A model generated the notes under the pieces. It saw only the letters and a program-made list of their open reading frames with translations, ran no database searches and was not told the DNA's origin. Shown in pieces: positions 28,065 to 41,805 of a DNA stretch of 64,000 bases (position 1 is its first letter; each line of letters opens with the position of its first letter). The position numbers and the translations under genes are program-made. This DNA is from Nonlabens agnitus (GTDB lineage Bacteria; Bacteroidota; Bacteroidia; Flavobacteriales; Flavobacteriaceae): assembly GCF_002994045.1 (NCBI RefSeq), contig NZ_MQUC01000003.1, positions 124,001 to 188,000 of the forward strand, read 5' to 3'.

Positions 28065-28343
28065 ATGGCTCGTTCATTAAAAAAAGGACCTTATGTATTT
28101 CATAAGTTGGAATCTAAGGTGGCTCAAAATGTTGAGTCTGGAAAGAAAACAGTAATTAAGACTTGGTCTCGTGCGTCAATGATCACACCTGACTTTGTTG
28201 GACAAACTATAGCAGTTCATAACGGTAGACAATTTGTTCCCGTTTATGTAACAGAGAATATGGTTGGACACAAGCTTGGAGAATTCTCTCCAACACGTTC
28301 TTACCGTGGTCACGCAGCTGCTAAGAATAAGGGAAAAAAATAA
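28065..28343 (+). CDS. rpsS: 30S ribosomal protein S19
   Basis: 92 residues. Head protein near the A site. [11 protein letters not shown] and [16 protein letters not shown] are diagnostic. Three bases after rplB. Confidence 0.98.

Positions 28344-28351
28344 CTTAAGCT

Positions 28352-28759
28352 ATGGGAGTTCGTAAAAGACAAACGGCCGAAAGGTTGAAGGAAGAAAAGA
28401 AGAGCATAGCTTTTGCAAAGTTGAATAATTGCCCAACATCTCCACGTAAAATGAGATTGGTTGCTGATATTATTCGCGGTAAGAAAGTAGAGGATGCACT
28501 TAATATTCTTAAATTTTCCTCTAAAGAGGCAGCTAGACGACTTGACAAGTTAGTCCTGTCTGCTGTATCTAACTGGCAAGCTAAAAATGAAGATGGTGAT
28601 GTTGCAGATGCAGGGTTGTTCATCAAAGAAATTAGAGTTGACGGTGGAACAATGCTTAAGAGATTAAGACCAGCTCCACAAGGTCGTGCTCACAGAATTA
28701 GAAAAAGATCTAACCATGTCACTCTAGTGTTGGGTGAATCCAATACCGAGAAGAAATAG
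28352..28759 (+). CDS. rplV: 50S ribosomal protein L22
   Basis: 135 residues. Its beta-hairpin lines the exit tunnel. [20 protein letters not shown] and [23 protein letters not shown] are the conserved core. Bacteroidota-type N-terminal extension ([17 protein letters not shown]). Confidence 0.98.

Positions 28760-28764
28760 TTAAT

Positions 28765-29481
28765 ATGGGACAGAAAACAAATCCAATAGGTAATAGGTTA
28801 GGAATCATCCGTGGATGGGAATCTAACTGGTACGGAGGAAACGATTATGGAGATAAGCTTGCAGAAGATGACAAGCTTAGAAAATATATACATGCTCGTT
28901 TAGCTAAGGCTAGCGTTTCAAGAATCATAATTGAGCGCACTCTTAAATTAGTTACCATAACTATCATGACTGCCAGACCTGGTATTATTATCGGTAAAGG
29001 TGGACAAGAGGTTGATCGTCTTAAGGAAGAGTTGAAGAAAATATCTGGAAAAGATGTTCAAATCAATATTCATGAGATCAAACGACCAGAACTCGATGCT
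29101 CATTTAGTTGGAGCTAGTGTTGCTAGACAAATTGAGAATAGAATTTCTTATCGTCGTGCCATCAAAATGGCTATTGCAGCAGCGATGAGAATGAATGCTG
29201 AAGGTATTAAGATACAGATTTCTGGTAGGTTGAACGGTGCTGAAATGGCTCGTAGTGAATCATACAAGGATGGACGTATTCCACTTTCAACTTTTAGAGC
29301 AGATATCGACTATGCATTAGTTGAAGCTCATACTACTTACGGTAGAATCGGTGTAAAGGTTTGGATTATGAAAGGTGAGGTTTATGGAAAACGTGAACTT
29401 TCTCCATTAGCTGGTCTTTCAAAGAAACAAGGTAAACAAGGTGGCGCTGACCGTGGAAACAGTCGTCGTCGTAGAAAATAA
28765..29481 (+). CDS. rpsC: 30S ribosomal protein S3
   Basis: 238 residues. mRNA entry-channel protein with KH domain ([17 protein letters not shown]) and C-terminal domain ([14 protein letters not shown]...). The basic tail NSRRRRK is normal for the family. Confidence 0.98.

Positions 29482-29492
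29482 TATAGCTAGAG

Positions 29493-29912
29493 ATGTTACA
29501 ACCTAGAAAAACAAAGTTTAGAAAGCAGCAGAAAGGCCGCATGAAAGGAGATTCTGGTAGAGGTAATCAACTAGCCTATGGTACTTTTGGTATCAAGTCT
29601 TTAGATTCAGAATTTATCAATTCTCGTCAAATAGAGGCAGCTCGTATTGCGGCTACTAGATATATGAAGCGTGAAGGTTCTTTATGGATCAAAATATTCC
29701 CAGACAAGCCTATCACCAAAAAACCTCTTGAGGTTCGTATGGGTAAAGGTAAAGGTGCTGTAGAATATTGGGCAGCTGTTGTGAAGCCGGGTAGAATTCT
29801 CTTTGAAGTTTCCGGTGTACCACTAGCTACTGCACAGGAAGCATTAAGACTAGCTGCACAAAAGTTACCAGTAAAAACCAAGTTTATAGTCGCTCGCGAT
29901 TATCAAGAATAA
29493..29912 (+). CDS. rplP: 50S ribosomal protein L16
   Basis: 139 residues. Contacts A-site t[22 protein letters not shown] and [22 protein letters not shown] are diagnostic. Confidence 0.98.

Positions 29913-29921
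29913 AAGCATATC

Positions 29922-30104
29922 ATGAAGCAATCAGAGGTTAAAGGTTATTCTCAGGAAGAATTGAAAGACAGGCTTGCAGAGTCTCAGAAGTCATATGCTG
30001 ACTTGAAGCGTACGCATATTGTTTCGCCATTAGAAAATCCATCACAGATTACTAAGGCACGTAAAACGATTGCTAGACTTAAAACAGCACTTAATAATTC
30101 ATAA
29922..30104 (+). CDS. rpmC: 50S ribosomal protein L29
   Basis: 60 residues, two helices, at the tunnel exit. Ends [23 protein letters not shown], the family motif. Confidence 0.96.

Positions 30105-30115
30105 TACGAATTGTA

Positions 30116-30373
30116 ATGGAAGAAAGAAATTTAAGAAAAGAGCGTATCGGTGTTGTCCGCAGTAGCAAAATGGATAAGTCTATAGTTGTTGCAGAAGTAA
30201 AGAGACAGAAACACCCTATGTACGGAAAATTCGTATTGAATACTAAGAAGTACGTTGCTCACGATGAAAAGAATGAGTGTAATGAAGGTGACACTGTTCG
30301 CATCATGGAAACTCGTCCACTTAGTAAAACCAAGACTTGGAGACTTGTCGAAATTTTAGAAAGAGCTAAATAA
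30116..30373 (+). CDS. rpsQ: 30S ribosomal protein S17
   Basis: 85 residues. Early assembly protein of the 30S body. [19 protein letters not shown] and [19 protein letters not shown] are conserved. Its stop overlaps the rplN ATG by one base. Confidence 0.98.

Positions 30374-30741
30374 TGTTACAACAAGAATCAAGATTAAAGG
30401 TCGCAGACAATACTGGAGCCAAAGAGGTTTTGTGTATTCGTGTTTTGGGAGGTACTAAGAGACGTTATGCGTCTGTTGGTGATAAAATTGTTGTTTCTGT
30501 CAAAGAGGCTACACCTAACGGAAATATTAAAAAGGGAGCTGTATCTACTGCTGTTGTAGTACGTACTAAAAAAGAAGTACGTCGTCCTGATGGATCGTAC
30601 ATCAGATTTGATGATAATGCGTGTGTTCTTTTAAACCCTAACTCTGAGATGCGCGGTACGCGTGTATTTGGACCAGTTGCAAGAGAGTTACGTGATCGTC
30701 AATTCATGAAGATTGTATCACTTGCACCAGAAGTATTATAA
30373..30741 (+). 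CDS. rplN: 50S ribosomal protein L14
   Basis: 122 residues. Forms an intersubunit bridge and is the docking site of RsfS, which is also encoded in this window. [27 protein letters not shown] and [24 protein letters not shown] are diagnostic. Confidence 0.98.

Positions 30742-30748
30742 TTAAGCT

Positions 30749-31060
30749 ATGGGAAAATTGAAAATTAAATCTGGAGATACTGTAAGAGTCATTGCTGGTG
30801 AACACAAAGGCAGCGAAGGAACAGTGACTAAAGTATTCTTGGATAAGAATAAAGCCATCGTTGAAGGTGTGAATATGGTTTCCAAACATGAGAAGCCTAG
30901 TGCAACAAATCCTCAAGGAGGAATAAAGCAAAAGGAAGCTGCTATTCAAGTATCCAACCTTTCGCTTGTGGATGGTAATGGTAAAACTACTCGCGTAGGT
31001 TACAAACTAGAGAATGGTAAAAAAGTACGTATTGCACGTACAACTAAAGAAGAAATATAG
30749..31060 (+). CDS. rplX: 50S ribosomal protein L24
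   Basis: 103 residues. KOW domain ([21 protein letters not shown]) that initiates 50S assembly. Confidence 0.97.

Positions 31061-31062
31061 TC

Positions 31063-31614
31063 ATGTCATACATTCCAAGACTTAAGGAAGAATATAAAGA
31101 GCGTGTAGCTGCTTCACTCAAAGAAGAGTTTGGATATTCCAATGTAATGGAAATACCTAAACTTCAGAAGATCGTTTTGAGTAGAGGTGTTGGTGCAGCG
31201 GTTGCTGACAAGAAGCTTATCGACTATGCTGTAGAGGAGCTTACCATGATTACTGGTCAAAAGGCGGTAGCGACATTATCTAAAAAGGATGTAGCTTCTT
31301 TCAAATTGAGAAAAGGTATGCCTATCGGAGCTAAAGTAACTCTTAGAGGTGAACGCATGTATGAGTTTTTGGATCGTTTGATCACTGTAGCATTACCACG
31401 AGTTAGAGATTTCCAAGGGATTAAAGCTACTGGTTTTGATGGTAGAGGAAATTATAATCTTGGTATTACTGAGCAGATCATTTTCCCAGAGATCAATATT
31501 GACAAAGTAAATAAAATTGCAGGGATGGATATTACATTCGTTACTACTGCTAAAACAGATAAAGAGGCTAAATCACTCTTGGGTGAGCTAGGTTTACCTT
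31601 TTAAAAAGGACTAA
31063..31614 (+). CDS. rplE: 50S ribosomal protein L5
   Basis: 183 residues. Binds 5S rRNA and contacts P-site t[23 protein letters not shown] and [18 protein letters not shown] are the conserved segments. Confidence 0.98.

Positions 31615-31616
31615 GG

Positions 31617-31886
31617 ATGGCAAAAGAATCAATGAAAGCGCGTGAGCGCAAAAGAGAAGCATTAGTAGAAAAGTACGCTGAAAAGCGTAAAGCTTTGAAG
31701 GAGGCAGGTGATTATGAAGAGCTTCAAAAGTTGCCTAAAAATTCATCTCCAGTAAGATTGCACAACAGATGTAAGTTAACTGGTCGTCCTAAAGGTTATA
31801 TGAGACAATTTGGTTTGTCCAGAGTAATGTTTAGAGAAATGGCGAATAAAGGTTTAATACCTGGTGTTAAAAAAGCTAGTTGGTAA
31617..31886 (+). CDS. rpsN: 30S ribosomal protein S14 (zinc-independent form)
   Basis: 89 residues, the long form without CxxC pairs, so it needs no zinc. 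[23 protein letters not shown] and the [11 protein letters not shown] end are diagnostic. Two bases after rplE. Confidence 0.97.

Positions 31887-31905
31887 CTAGTCTAAAGATA
31901 AGATT

Positions 31906-32304
31906 ATGAATACAGATCCAATAGCAGATTATTTAACAAGAATTCGTAACGCTATGCGTGCGAATCATAGAGTAGTTGAGATACCAGCATCTAACTTGAA
32001 AAAGGAAATTACAAAAATCCTTTTTGATCAAGGTTATATCTTGAGTTATAAATTCATGGAACAATCTACTCAAGATGTTATCAAAATTGCACTTAAGTAC
32101 GACCGCGACACAAAAGAATCAGTGATTAAGGATATTCAGCGTTTGTCTAAGCCTGGTCTTAGAAAATATGCTGGGTCTACTGAGCTTCCTAGAATTCTAA
32201 ATGGATTAGGTATTGCTATCATCTCTACATCAAAAGGTGTAATGACTGATAAGCAGGCAAGATCTGAGAATGTAGGTGGAGAAGTTCTTTGTTACGTTTA
32301 TTAA
31906..32304 (+). CDS. rpsH: 30S ribosomal protein S8
   Basis: 132 residues. 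Central-domain assembly protein and, in many bacteria, translational repressor of the spc operon. DYLTRIRNAMRANH and ILNGLGIAIISTSKGVMTDKQA are conserved. Confidence 0.98.
   Translation: MNTDPIADYLTRIRNAMRANHRVVEIPASNLKKEITKILFDQGYILSYKFMEQSTQDVIKIALKYDRDTKESVIKDIQRLSKPGLRKYAGSTELPRILNGLGIAIISTSKGVMTDKQARSENVGGEVLCYVY

Positions 32305-32313
32305 AAAAGAGTT

Positions 32314-32856
32314 ATGTCTAGAATAGGAAATAATCCGGTAGCAATACCATCAGGAGTTGAAGTTAAGGTTGCTGACGGTGAGATTAATGTAGAAGGTAAA
32401 CTAGGAAAATTGGTTCAGCCATTTTCTGATGTTGATATTAGAGTTGAGGATAATGAAGTTTTTGTAACTCGTCCTTCAGATTCTAAGGACCACAGGGCTA
32501 AGCACGGTTTATACCGTTCACTCGTGAATAATATGATTCAGGGTGTTTCTGTGGGTTGGACAAAGAAATTAGAGTTGGTTGGAGTAGGTTATAGAGCCTC
32601 TAATCAAGGTCAGAAGTTGGATCTTGCTTTAGGTTTTTCACACAATATCGTTATCGACGTTGCACCTGAAGTTAAGGTTGAAACCATTTCTGAAAAGGGA
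32701 AAAAATCCAATCGTGAAGTTGACTTCTTTTGACAAGCAGTTGGTTGGACAAGTTGCCGCAAAAATTAGAGCTTTTAGAAAGCCTGAGCCATACAAAGGAA
32801 AAGGAATCAAGTTCGTAGGAGAAATAATTAGAAGAAAAGCTGGTAAATCAGCATAA
32314..32856 (+). CDS. rplF: 50S ribosomal protein L6
   Basis: 180 residues with the two L6 half-domains; MSRIGNNPVAIPSGVEV start and EPYKGKGIKFVGEIIRRKAGK end are diagnostic. Confidence 0.98.
   Translation: MSRIGNNPVAIPSGVEVKVADGEINVEGKLGKLVQPFSDVDIRVEDNEVFVTRPSDSKDHRAKHGLYRSLVNNMIQGVSVGWTKKLELVGVGYRASNQGQKLDLALGFSHNIVIDVAPEVKVETISEKGKNPIVKLTSFDKQLVGQVAAKIRAFRKPEPYKGKGIKFVGEIIRRKAGKSA

Positions 32857-32868
32857 GAATATAGTATT

Positions 32869-33216
32869 ATGGCATTTTCAAAGTCAGTTAGAAGACAAAA
32901 GATCCGTCGTAGTATCAGAAAAACAGTTTCTGGTACTGCAGATCGTCCACGTCTATCAGTATATCGTAGTAACAAGGAGATTTATGCTCAGGTTATTAAT
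33001 GATGTAGATGGAATAACAATCGCTTCAGCTAGTTCACGTGAGTTGAAATCTTCTGCACCTAAGAAGGATGCTGCAAAAGAAGTTGGAATGAAGCTAGCCG
33101 AGAAAGCAAAGGCTGCAGGCGTTGAGTCTGTTTCTTTTGACAGAGGTGGTTATCTTTATCACGGTAGAGTTTTATCTCTAGCTGAAGGAGCTCGTGAAGG
33201 CGGTTTGAAATTTTAA
32869..33216 (+). CDS. rplR: 50S ribosomal protein L18
   Basis: 115 residues. 5S rRNA binder. [20 protein letters not shown] and [23 protein letters not shown] are conserved. Confidence 0.98.

Positions 33217-33233
33217 TTAGAAAGATTTACGTA

Positions 33234-33758
33234 ATGTATCAGAAGTATAAAAATATTGAAACTGTAAAGCCAGGTGGTTTAGATCTTAAAGATCGCCTTG
33301 TTGGTGTACAACGTGTTACAAAGGTAACAAAAGGTGGTCGTGCCTTTGGTTTCTCTGCAATTGTAGTAGTTGGTGATGAAAACGGTGTTGTTGGACATGG
33401 TCTAGGAAAGTCTAAAGAGGTTTCTGAAGCTATTTCTAAAGCAGTAGAAGACGCAAAGAAGAATCTAGTCCGCATACCTTTGCAAAAGGGAACTATTCCT
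33501 CATGAGCAAAAAGGTAAGTTTGGTGGTGCAAGAGTTTTATTACTTCCTGCAGCAACGGGTACTGGAGTAATCGCAGGTGGTGCTATTCGTGCCGTACTTG
33601 AAGCGGTTGGTGTACACGACGTACTTTCTAAAAACCAAGGTTCTTCAAATCCACATAACGTGGTGAAAGCAACTTTTGATGCTTTGTTACAACTGCGTAA
33701 TGCAGCGACTGTGGCAAAACAAAGAGGTGTTTCAATAGATAAAGTATTTAACGGATAA
33234..33758 (+). CDS. rpsE: 30S ribosomal protein S5
   Basis: 174 residues. Decoding accuracy protein. Double-stranded RNA-binding part [27 protein letters not shown] and the C-terminal [20 protein letters not shown] are intact. Confidence 0.98.

Positions 33759-33763
33759 GCATC

Positions 33764-33943
33764 ATGGCCAAGTTACACGTAAAAAAAGTGCGTAGTGCAA
33801 TCAACCGCACGGCACGTCAGAAAAAAACGCTGCAAGCTTTAGGTTTGCATAAAATGAATCAGGTAGTTGAGCATGATGATTCACCAGCTATTATGGGAAT
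33901 GATAGCAAAAGTGTCTCACTTAGTTACCGTAGAAAAAGCATAA
33764..33943 (+). CDS. rpmD: 50S ribosomal protein L30
   Basis: A 59-residue reading frame between rpsE and rplO: MAKLHVKKVRSAINRTARQ ... ALGLHKMNQVVEHDDSPAIMGMI ... VEKA. The order of genes and the LGLxKMNQ segment identify L30. Spacers are 5 bases on each side. Confidence 0.95.
   Translation: MAKLHVKKVRSAINRTARQKKTLQALGLHKMNQVVEHDDSPAIMGMIAKVSHLVTVEKA

Positions 33944-33948
33944 GAACA

Positions 33949-34401
33949 ATGGGTCTAAATAATTTAAAACCTGCTGAAGGTTCCGTAAAGAAATCTGCAA
34001 AGATTATTGGTCGTGGACAAGGTTCTGGTAAAGGTGGTACAGCAACAAGAGGTCACAAAGGAGCAAAGTCTCGTTCTGGTTATTCTAAAAAGATCGGTTT
34101 TGAAGGTGGTCAAATGCCTTTACAAAGACGTGTCCCTAAGTTTGGTTTTACCAACATTAACCGCAAGGACTATAAAGGAATTAACTTGGATACTCTTCAA
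34201 GCGTACCACGCAGAAGGTAGATTGGGTGATACAATTGTTGTAGAAGATCTAATTAGAGAGCGTTTGGTTGACAAAAACGATCTTGTTAAGATACTAGGTA
34301 GAGGTGAAATCAATTCAGCTATTACCGTTACAGCTCATAAATTTACCGCTTCCGCGAAAGCAGCTATAGAAAAGGCTGGTGGTAAAATAGAAACTGCATA
34401 A
33949..34401 (+). CDS. rplO: 50S ribosomal protein L15
   Basis: 150 residues. Late 50S assembly protein. NLKPAEGSVKKSAKIIGRGQGSGKGGTATRGHKGAKSR is typical. A degenerate palindrome-like segment (34348-34363) codes for ASAKA near the C-terminus. Confidence 0.98.
   Translation: MGLNNLKPAEGSVKKSAKIIGRGQGSGKGGTATRGHKGAKSRSGYSKKIGFEGGQMPLQRRVPKFGFTNINRKDYKGINLDTLQAYHAEGRLGDTIVVEDLIRERLVDKNDLVKILGRGEINSAITVTAHKFTASAKAAIEKAGGKIETA

Positions 34402-34410
34402 TCAATCCCA

Positions 34411-35745
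34411 ATGAAGTTAATTGATACAATTAAAAATATCTGGAAGATTGAGGAACTGAAAGATCGTATTCTTATGACTTTCAGTTTATTGCTTGTGTAC
34501 CGTTTTGGTGCTCAGGTGGTATTACCTTTTATAGATTCCACTCAGTTAGCGGGATTTGCCTCCAATTTTGAAGGTGGTGGTATAGGTTCCATACTCAATG
34601 CCTTTACGGGTGGAGCGTTTGCGAATGCTTCCGTTTTTGCTTTGGGTATCATGCCATACATTTCTGCAAGTATTGTTGTACAATTAATGGGTATTGCGGT
34701 TCCATATTTACAGAAGTTACAAAAGGAAGGTGAGTCTGGAAGACGTAAAATCAATCAGATCACAAGATGGCTTACCATAGGTATTTGTCTTGTACAAGCT
34801 CCTAGTTATTTATTAAGTCTAGGTTCTTTAGGTGTGCCACCTGAAGCTTACTTGATCGATAATCAAACGTTGATTTTAGTAGTAGGGACGATTATTCTTG
34901 TCACTGGATGTGTGTTTGCCATGTGGTTAGGAGAAAAAATTACTGATAAAGGTATTGGTAATGGAATCTCTCTCTTAATTATGGTAGGTATTATTGCTAC
35001 TTTACCTCAAGCTTTTGCACAAGAATTTGTATCCCGATTTGAGGGCGTAGGTGGTCCTTTTGTTATAATTATTGAAATAGTTATTTGGTTATTAGTCATC
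35101 ATGGCATGTATTATGCTTGTAATGGCAGTAAGAAAGATACCAGTACAGTACGCTAGACGAACTGCATCTGGTGGATATGAAAAGAATGTTTTTGGATCAA
35201 GACAATATATTCCATTAAAACTTAACGCTTCTGGTGTTATGCCTATCATCTTTGCACAGGCATTGATGTTTGTACCTCAAGCTTTAGGTCAATTGGAGTC
35301 AGATTGGGCAACTTCTGTCGCTACGGCTTTCGGTGATATTTTCGGGTTCTGGTACAATTTAGTTTTTGCATTGTTGATTATAGTATTTACTTACTTCTAC
35401 ACAGCGATTACGGTTCCTACTAATAAGATGGCAGATGATTTGAAACGCAATGGTGGATTTATTCCTGGTATTAGACCTGGAACTGAAACTTCAGAGTATT
35501 TGGATCGTATTATGTCTCAAATAACATTGCCAGGTTCGATCTTTTTAGCGCTAGTTGCGATTGTTCCCGCTTTTGTATCACTAATGGGCGTCACTCAATC
35601 ATGGGCATTGTTTTATGGAGGTACTTCCATGTTGATTATGGTAGGTGTTGCAATTGATACAATGCAACAAATCAATTCATATTTATTGAATAGACATTAC
35701 GACGGTCTTATAAAGACTGGTAAAAATAGAAAAGCAGTAGCATAA
34411..35745 (+). 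CDS. secY: Preprotein translocase subunit SecY
   Basis: 444 residues, ten TM helices. Forms the protein-conducting channel with SecE and SecG in the inner membrane. [17 protein letters not shown] (TM2 plug side), [18 protein letters not shown] cytosolic loop and the [16 protein letters not shown] loop are conserved. Followed directly by infA; adk and map, found here in many bacteria, are absent. Confidence 0.98.

Positions 35746-35747
35746 TT

Positions 35748-35963
35748 ATGGCTAAACAATCAGCGATAGAACAAGATGGATCAATAATAGAAGCTTTATC
35801 AAACGCGATGTTTAGGGTAGAGTTGGAAAATGGTCATGTTGTTACAGCGCATATATCAGGAAAGATGCGCATGCATTATATTAAATTACTTCCTGGTGAT
35901 AAAGTTAAATTAGAAATGAGTCCTTACGATTTGACTAAGGCAAGGATTACTTATAGATATTGA
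35748..35963 (+). CDS. infA: Translation initiation factor IF-1
   Basis: 71 residues, OB-fold. [30 protein letters not shown] and [34 protein letters not shown] cover the family end to end. Confidence 0.98.

Positions 35964-35964
35964 T

Positions 35965-36081
35965 ATGAAAGTTAGAGCATCGATAAAGAAGAGAAGTGCA
36001 GATTGTAAAATCGTACGCCGTAAGGGTCGCCTTTACGTTATCAACAAAAAGAACCCAAAATTTAAACAAAGACAAGGTTAA
35965..36081 (+). CDS. rpmJ: 50S ribosomal protein L36
   Basis: A 38-residue frame starting one base after the infA stop: [19 protein letters not shown] ... [18 protein letters not shown]. It has a single Cys rather than the four zinc ligands, so it is the zinc-independent form. Confidence 0.97.

Positions 36082-36084
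36082 GCT

Positions 36085-36459
36085 ATGGCTAGAATCGCAG
36101 GGGTAGATATACCTAAAAACAAAAGAGGAGAAATAGCACTTACTTACATCTATGGTGTAGGTAGAAGTAGAGCTCAAGAAGTTTTATTGTCGACTGGTGT
36201 TGGTGTAGATAAGAAGGTAAGTGAATGGGATGATGACGAGATCGGTAAGATTCGTAATGCCATCGGTGAATTTACCATTGAAGGTGAATTGCGTTCTGAA
36301 ACTCAAATGAACATCAAGCGTTTGATGGACATCGGTTGTTACAGAGGTATACGTCACAGATCTGGGCTTCCATTAAGAGGTCAGCGTACTAAGAATAACT
36401 CTCGTACTCGTAAAGGAAAACGTAAGACTGTCGCTAACAAGAAGAAAGCAACTAAATAA
36085..36459 (+). CDS. rpsM: 30S ribosomal protein S13
   Basis: 124 residues. Intersubunit bridge and P-site contact. [26 protein letters not shown] and [21 protein letters not shown] are diagnostic. Confidence 0.98.

Positions 36460-36471
36460 TAAGTAACTGAT

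Positions 36472-36861
36472 ATGGCAAAGTCTAAAACAGTAGCAAAAAA
36501 GCGTAAGGTAATCGTTGAAAGTGTAGGTGAGGCTCACATTTCATCTTCATTTAACAACATACTTGTTTCGCTTACAAATAAAAAAGGAGAAGTCATTTCA
36601 TGGTCTTCTGCTGGTAAGATGGGCTTTAGAGGTTCAAAAAAGAACACTCCATATGCAGCGCAACTTGCTGCAGAGGATGCTTCTAAAGTTGCTCACGAGG
36701 CAGGACTTAGAAAGGTTAAGGCCTATGTAAAAGGACCAGGGAATGGTCGTGAAAGTGCGATACGTACGATTCACAATGCTGGTATTGAGGTGACTGAAAT
36801 TATCGATGTTACTCCATTGCCACACAATGGATGTCGCCCTCCAAAAAGAAGAAGAGTATAA
36472..36861 (+). CDS. rpsK: 30S ribosomal protein S11
   Basis: 129 residues. Platform protein. [31 protein letters not shown] and [16 protein letters not shown] are conserved. Confidence 0.98.

Positions 36862-36946
36862 TTAATTTAATAATATCTGGTGATTATCAGACTGCTGAAG
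36901 GATATAGACCTGAATTCACAGTACATCACTTTTAAACAATTTTATA

Positions 36947-37552
36947 ATGGCAAGATATAGAGGTCCTAAGGCAAAAATTGCTCGTAGGTTCAGAGAACCA
37001 ATTTTTGGCCCTAGTAAAGCACTGGAGAAGAAAAACTATCCTCCAGGCATGCATGGTAACGCAAGAAGACGTGGAAAAGAGTCCGAATATGCGGTACAAC
37101 TTAAGGAAAAGCAAAAAGCTAAGTACACTTATGGAATTCTTGAAAAGCAATTCCGTTTAATGTTTGAAAAAGCAGTTCGTAGTTCTGGTATTACAGGTGA
37201 AGTTTTACTTCAACTAGCAGAGTCTCGTTTGGACAATGTAGTATACAGAATGGGAATGGCTCGTACCAGAAGAGGTGCAAGACAGCTTGTTTCACACAGA
37301 CACATTACCGTAAACGGTCAGTTGGTAAACATTCCATCTTATCAATTGCAGGCAGGTGATGTTGTTGCAGTTAGAGAAAAATCAAAATCACTTACAGCTA
37401 TTGACGATGCACTTTCTTCAAATGAGCATGTATATGATTTCATTACATTCAACAAGGCCAGCATGTCTGGTACATTTGTAGCAGTTCCAGAAAGAATTCA
37501 GATACCTGAAAACATCAAGGAGCAGTTAATTGTTGAATTGTATTCTAAATAA
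36947..37552 (+). CDS. rpsD: 30S ribosomal protein S4
   Basis: 201 residues. 16S rRNA 5'-domain binder with S4 domain ([31 protein letters not shown]). In many bacteria it represses the alpha operon. It is preceded by an 85-base gap, larger than its neighbours, with no promoter match seen. Confidence 0.98.

Positions 37553-37572
37553 TTTTTAACCACATTATTCTT

Positions 37573-38565
37573 ATGGCAATATTAAATTTCCAAAAGCCGG
37601 ATAAAGTAATCATGATCGATTCAACCGATTTTGAAGGTAAGTTTGAGTTCAGACCTTTAGAACCAGGATATGGATTGACCGTTGGAAATGCTCTTAGAAG
37701 AGTATTACTTTCTTCCTTGGAAGGATTCGCAATAACATCTATCAGAATTGAAGGCGTTGATCACGAGTTCTCTACCATTGAAGGAGTGGTTGAAGATGTT
37801 ACCGAAATAATCCTAAACTTCAAACAAGTTAGATTTAGACGTCAGATTGACGAGGTAGATAGTGAAGTCGTAAATGTTTCTTTCTCTGGAAAGGATCAAT
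37901 TTACCGCTGGTGATATGCAAAAATATATTTCTGGTTTTCAAGTGTTGAATCCAGAAATGGTAATCTGTAATACAGAATCCTCCATAAACCTTAATCTTGA
38001 ATTAACTATCGAGAAAGGAAGAGGATATGTTCCTGCTGAAGAAAACAAGAACAGCAGCGCTGCTCTTGGAACTATAGCAATCGACAGTATTTTTACACCT
38101 ATCAAGAATGTAAAATACAGTATAGAGAACTATCGTGTAGAGCAAAAAACTGACTATGAGAAGTTGGTGTTTGAAATCATCACAGATGGTAGCATTCACC
38201 CAAAGCATGCTCTTACTGAGGCTGCAAAAACTTTGATTCACCACTTCATGTTATTCTCTGATGAGAGAATTACTCTTGAAGCAGATGAAATTGCCCAGAC
38301 TGAAACTTATGATGAAGAAAGTCTTCACATGCGTCAGTTGCTTAAAACTAAACTTGTGGATATGGAACTTTCAGTTCGTGCCCTCAACTGTTTGAAAGCT
38401 GCAGAAGTTGAAACTCTTGGAGATCTTGTTTCTTACAACAAGAATGATCTAATGAAGTTCAGAAACTTCGGTAAGAAGTCTTTGACAGAGTTAGAAGAGT
38501 TGGTAAACGTGAAAGGTTTGAATTTTGGTATGGATCTTTCAAAATATAAATTAGACCGTGACTAG
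37573..38565 (+). CDS. rpoA: RNA polymerase subunit alpha
   Basis: 330 residues. N-terminal dimerisation domain ([25 protein letters not shown]) to about 230, linker, and the C-terminal HhH domain ([40 protein letters not shown]) that contacts upstream DNA and activators. Confidence 0.98.

Positions 38566-38595
38566 GTTTTCACCTAGTTGTAGAAATAGAAGACA

Positions 38596-39072
38596 ATGAG
38601 ACACGGAAAAAAAGTAAATCATTTAAGTAGAAAGACAGCACACCGTAAGGCAATGCTTTCTAATATGGCTTGTTCATTAATTGAGCATAAGCGTATTAAC
38701 ACTACTGTTGCAAAAGCAAAAGCTCTTAAACAATTCGTAGAGCCACTTATAACTAAATCAAAGGCAGACACAACTCACAATCGTCGATTGACTTTTGCTC
38801 AATTACGTAGTAAGGAAGCAGTGACAGAATTGTTCAGAGAAGTAGCTGCAAAAGTGGGTGACCGTCCAGGTGGTTACACTAGAATTATAAAGATGGGTAA
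38901 TAGACTAGGAGATAATGCAGATATGGCATTAATCGAGTTGGTTGATTACAACGATGTTTACAAAGCAGGCGCCGACACTAAGAAAACTACAAGACGTAGT
39001 CGTCGTGGTGGAAAGGCAAAAACTGAAGCTCCTAAAAAGGAAACTACAGAAGCAACTAATGAGGAAGAGTAA
38596..39072 (+). CDS. rplQ: 50S ribosomal protein L17
   Basis: 158 residues. [34 protein letters not shown] is diagnostic. The C-terminal about 35 residues are a low-complexity Lys/Glu/Thr tail longer than in E. coli, common in Bacteroidota. Last gene of the ribosomal cluster. Confidence 0.97.

Positions 39073-39094
39073 AAAACCCTTCATAAACAATTAT

Positions 39095-39131
39095 AAAAGG
39101 ATTAATGTTTCGGCATTGATCCTTTTTTTTT
39095..39131 (+). terminator. Terminator of the ribosomal cluster
   Basis: Stem AAAAGGATTAATG / CATTGATCCTTTT (one G-T pair), loop TTTCGG, then a run of T. 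It ends the transcript after rplQ. Its 3' arm contains the TTG that is the likely -33 element of carA. Confidence 0.88.

Positions 39132-39144
39132 ATCATTATTTTTG
39116..39144 (+). promoter_or_regulatory. Promoter of carA-eno, -7 element 4 bases before ATG
   Basis: TTG (39116-39118), 18 bases, TATTTTTG (39137-39144), then AATT and the carA ATG at 39149. A leaderless mRNA is predicted. The -33 element lies in the 3' arm of the upstream terminator hairpin. Confidence 0.65.

Positions 39145-39148
39145 AATT

Positions 39149-41553
<2,405 letters not shown>

Positions 41554-41575
41554 TTGATATTGTCAATTGAAACTA

Positions 41576-41599
41576 AGCCATCCTTCGGGATGGCTTTTT
41576..41599 (+). terminator. Rho-independent terminator after eno
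   Basis: Stem AGCCATCC/GGATGGCT with tetraloop TTCG and five following T. Confidence 0.93.

Positions 41600-41655
41600 G
41601 CGTTATGAACTTTTGTTTTCCCGATGGTATTTGATGCGATGATGTTGATGGTTGT

Positions 41656-41677
41656 GTTCGCTTTCGCGAAAGCGAAC
41656..41677. repeat. Iterated palindrome copy 8 (22 bp), eno-gltA spacer
   Basis: Perfect symmetry over 22 bp around TCGCGA, in the 286-base intergenic region that also holds the eno terminator (41576-41599) and the gltA -7 element (41806-41813). Nothing else was recognised in that region. Confidence 0.95.
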
Positions 41678-41805
41678 TATCTTAAATTAACCTACAATTT
41701 TAGTTTCTTGCATTTAGTGATCTTGATTCACTACGATTATTCCAAAATTTATACTAAAGTCCGAAACATCAATCGATAAAATTTCAATTTGATAAGTTCC
41801 AGTCG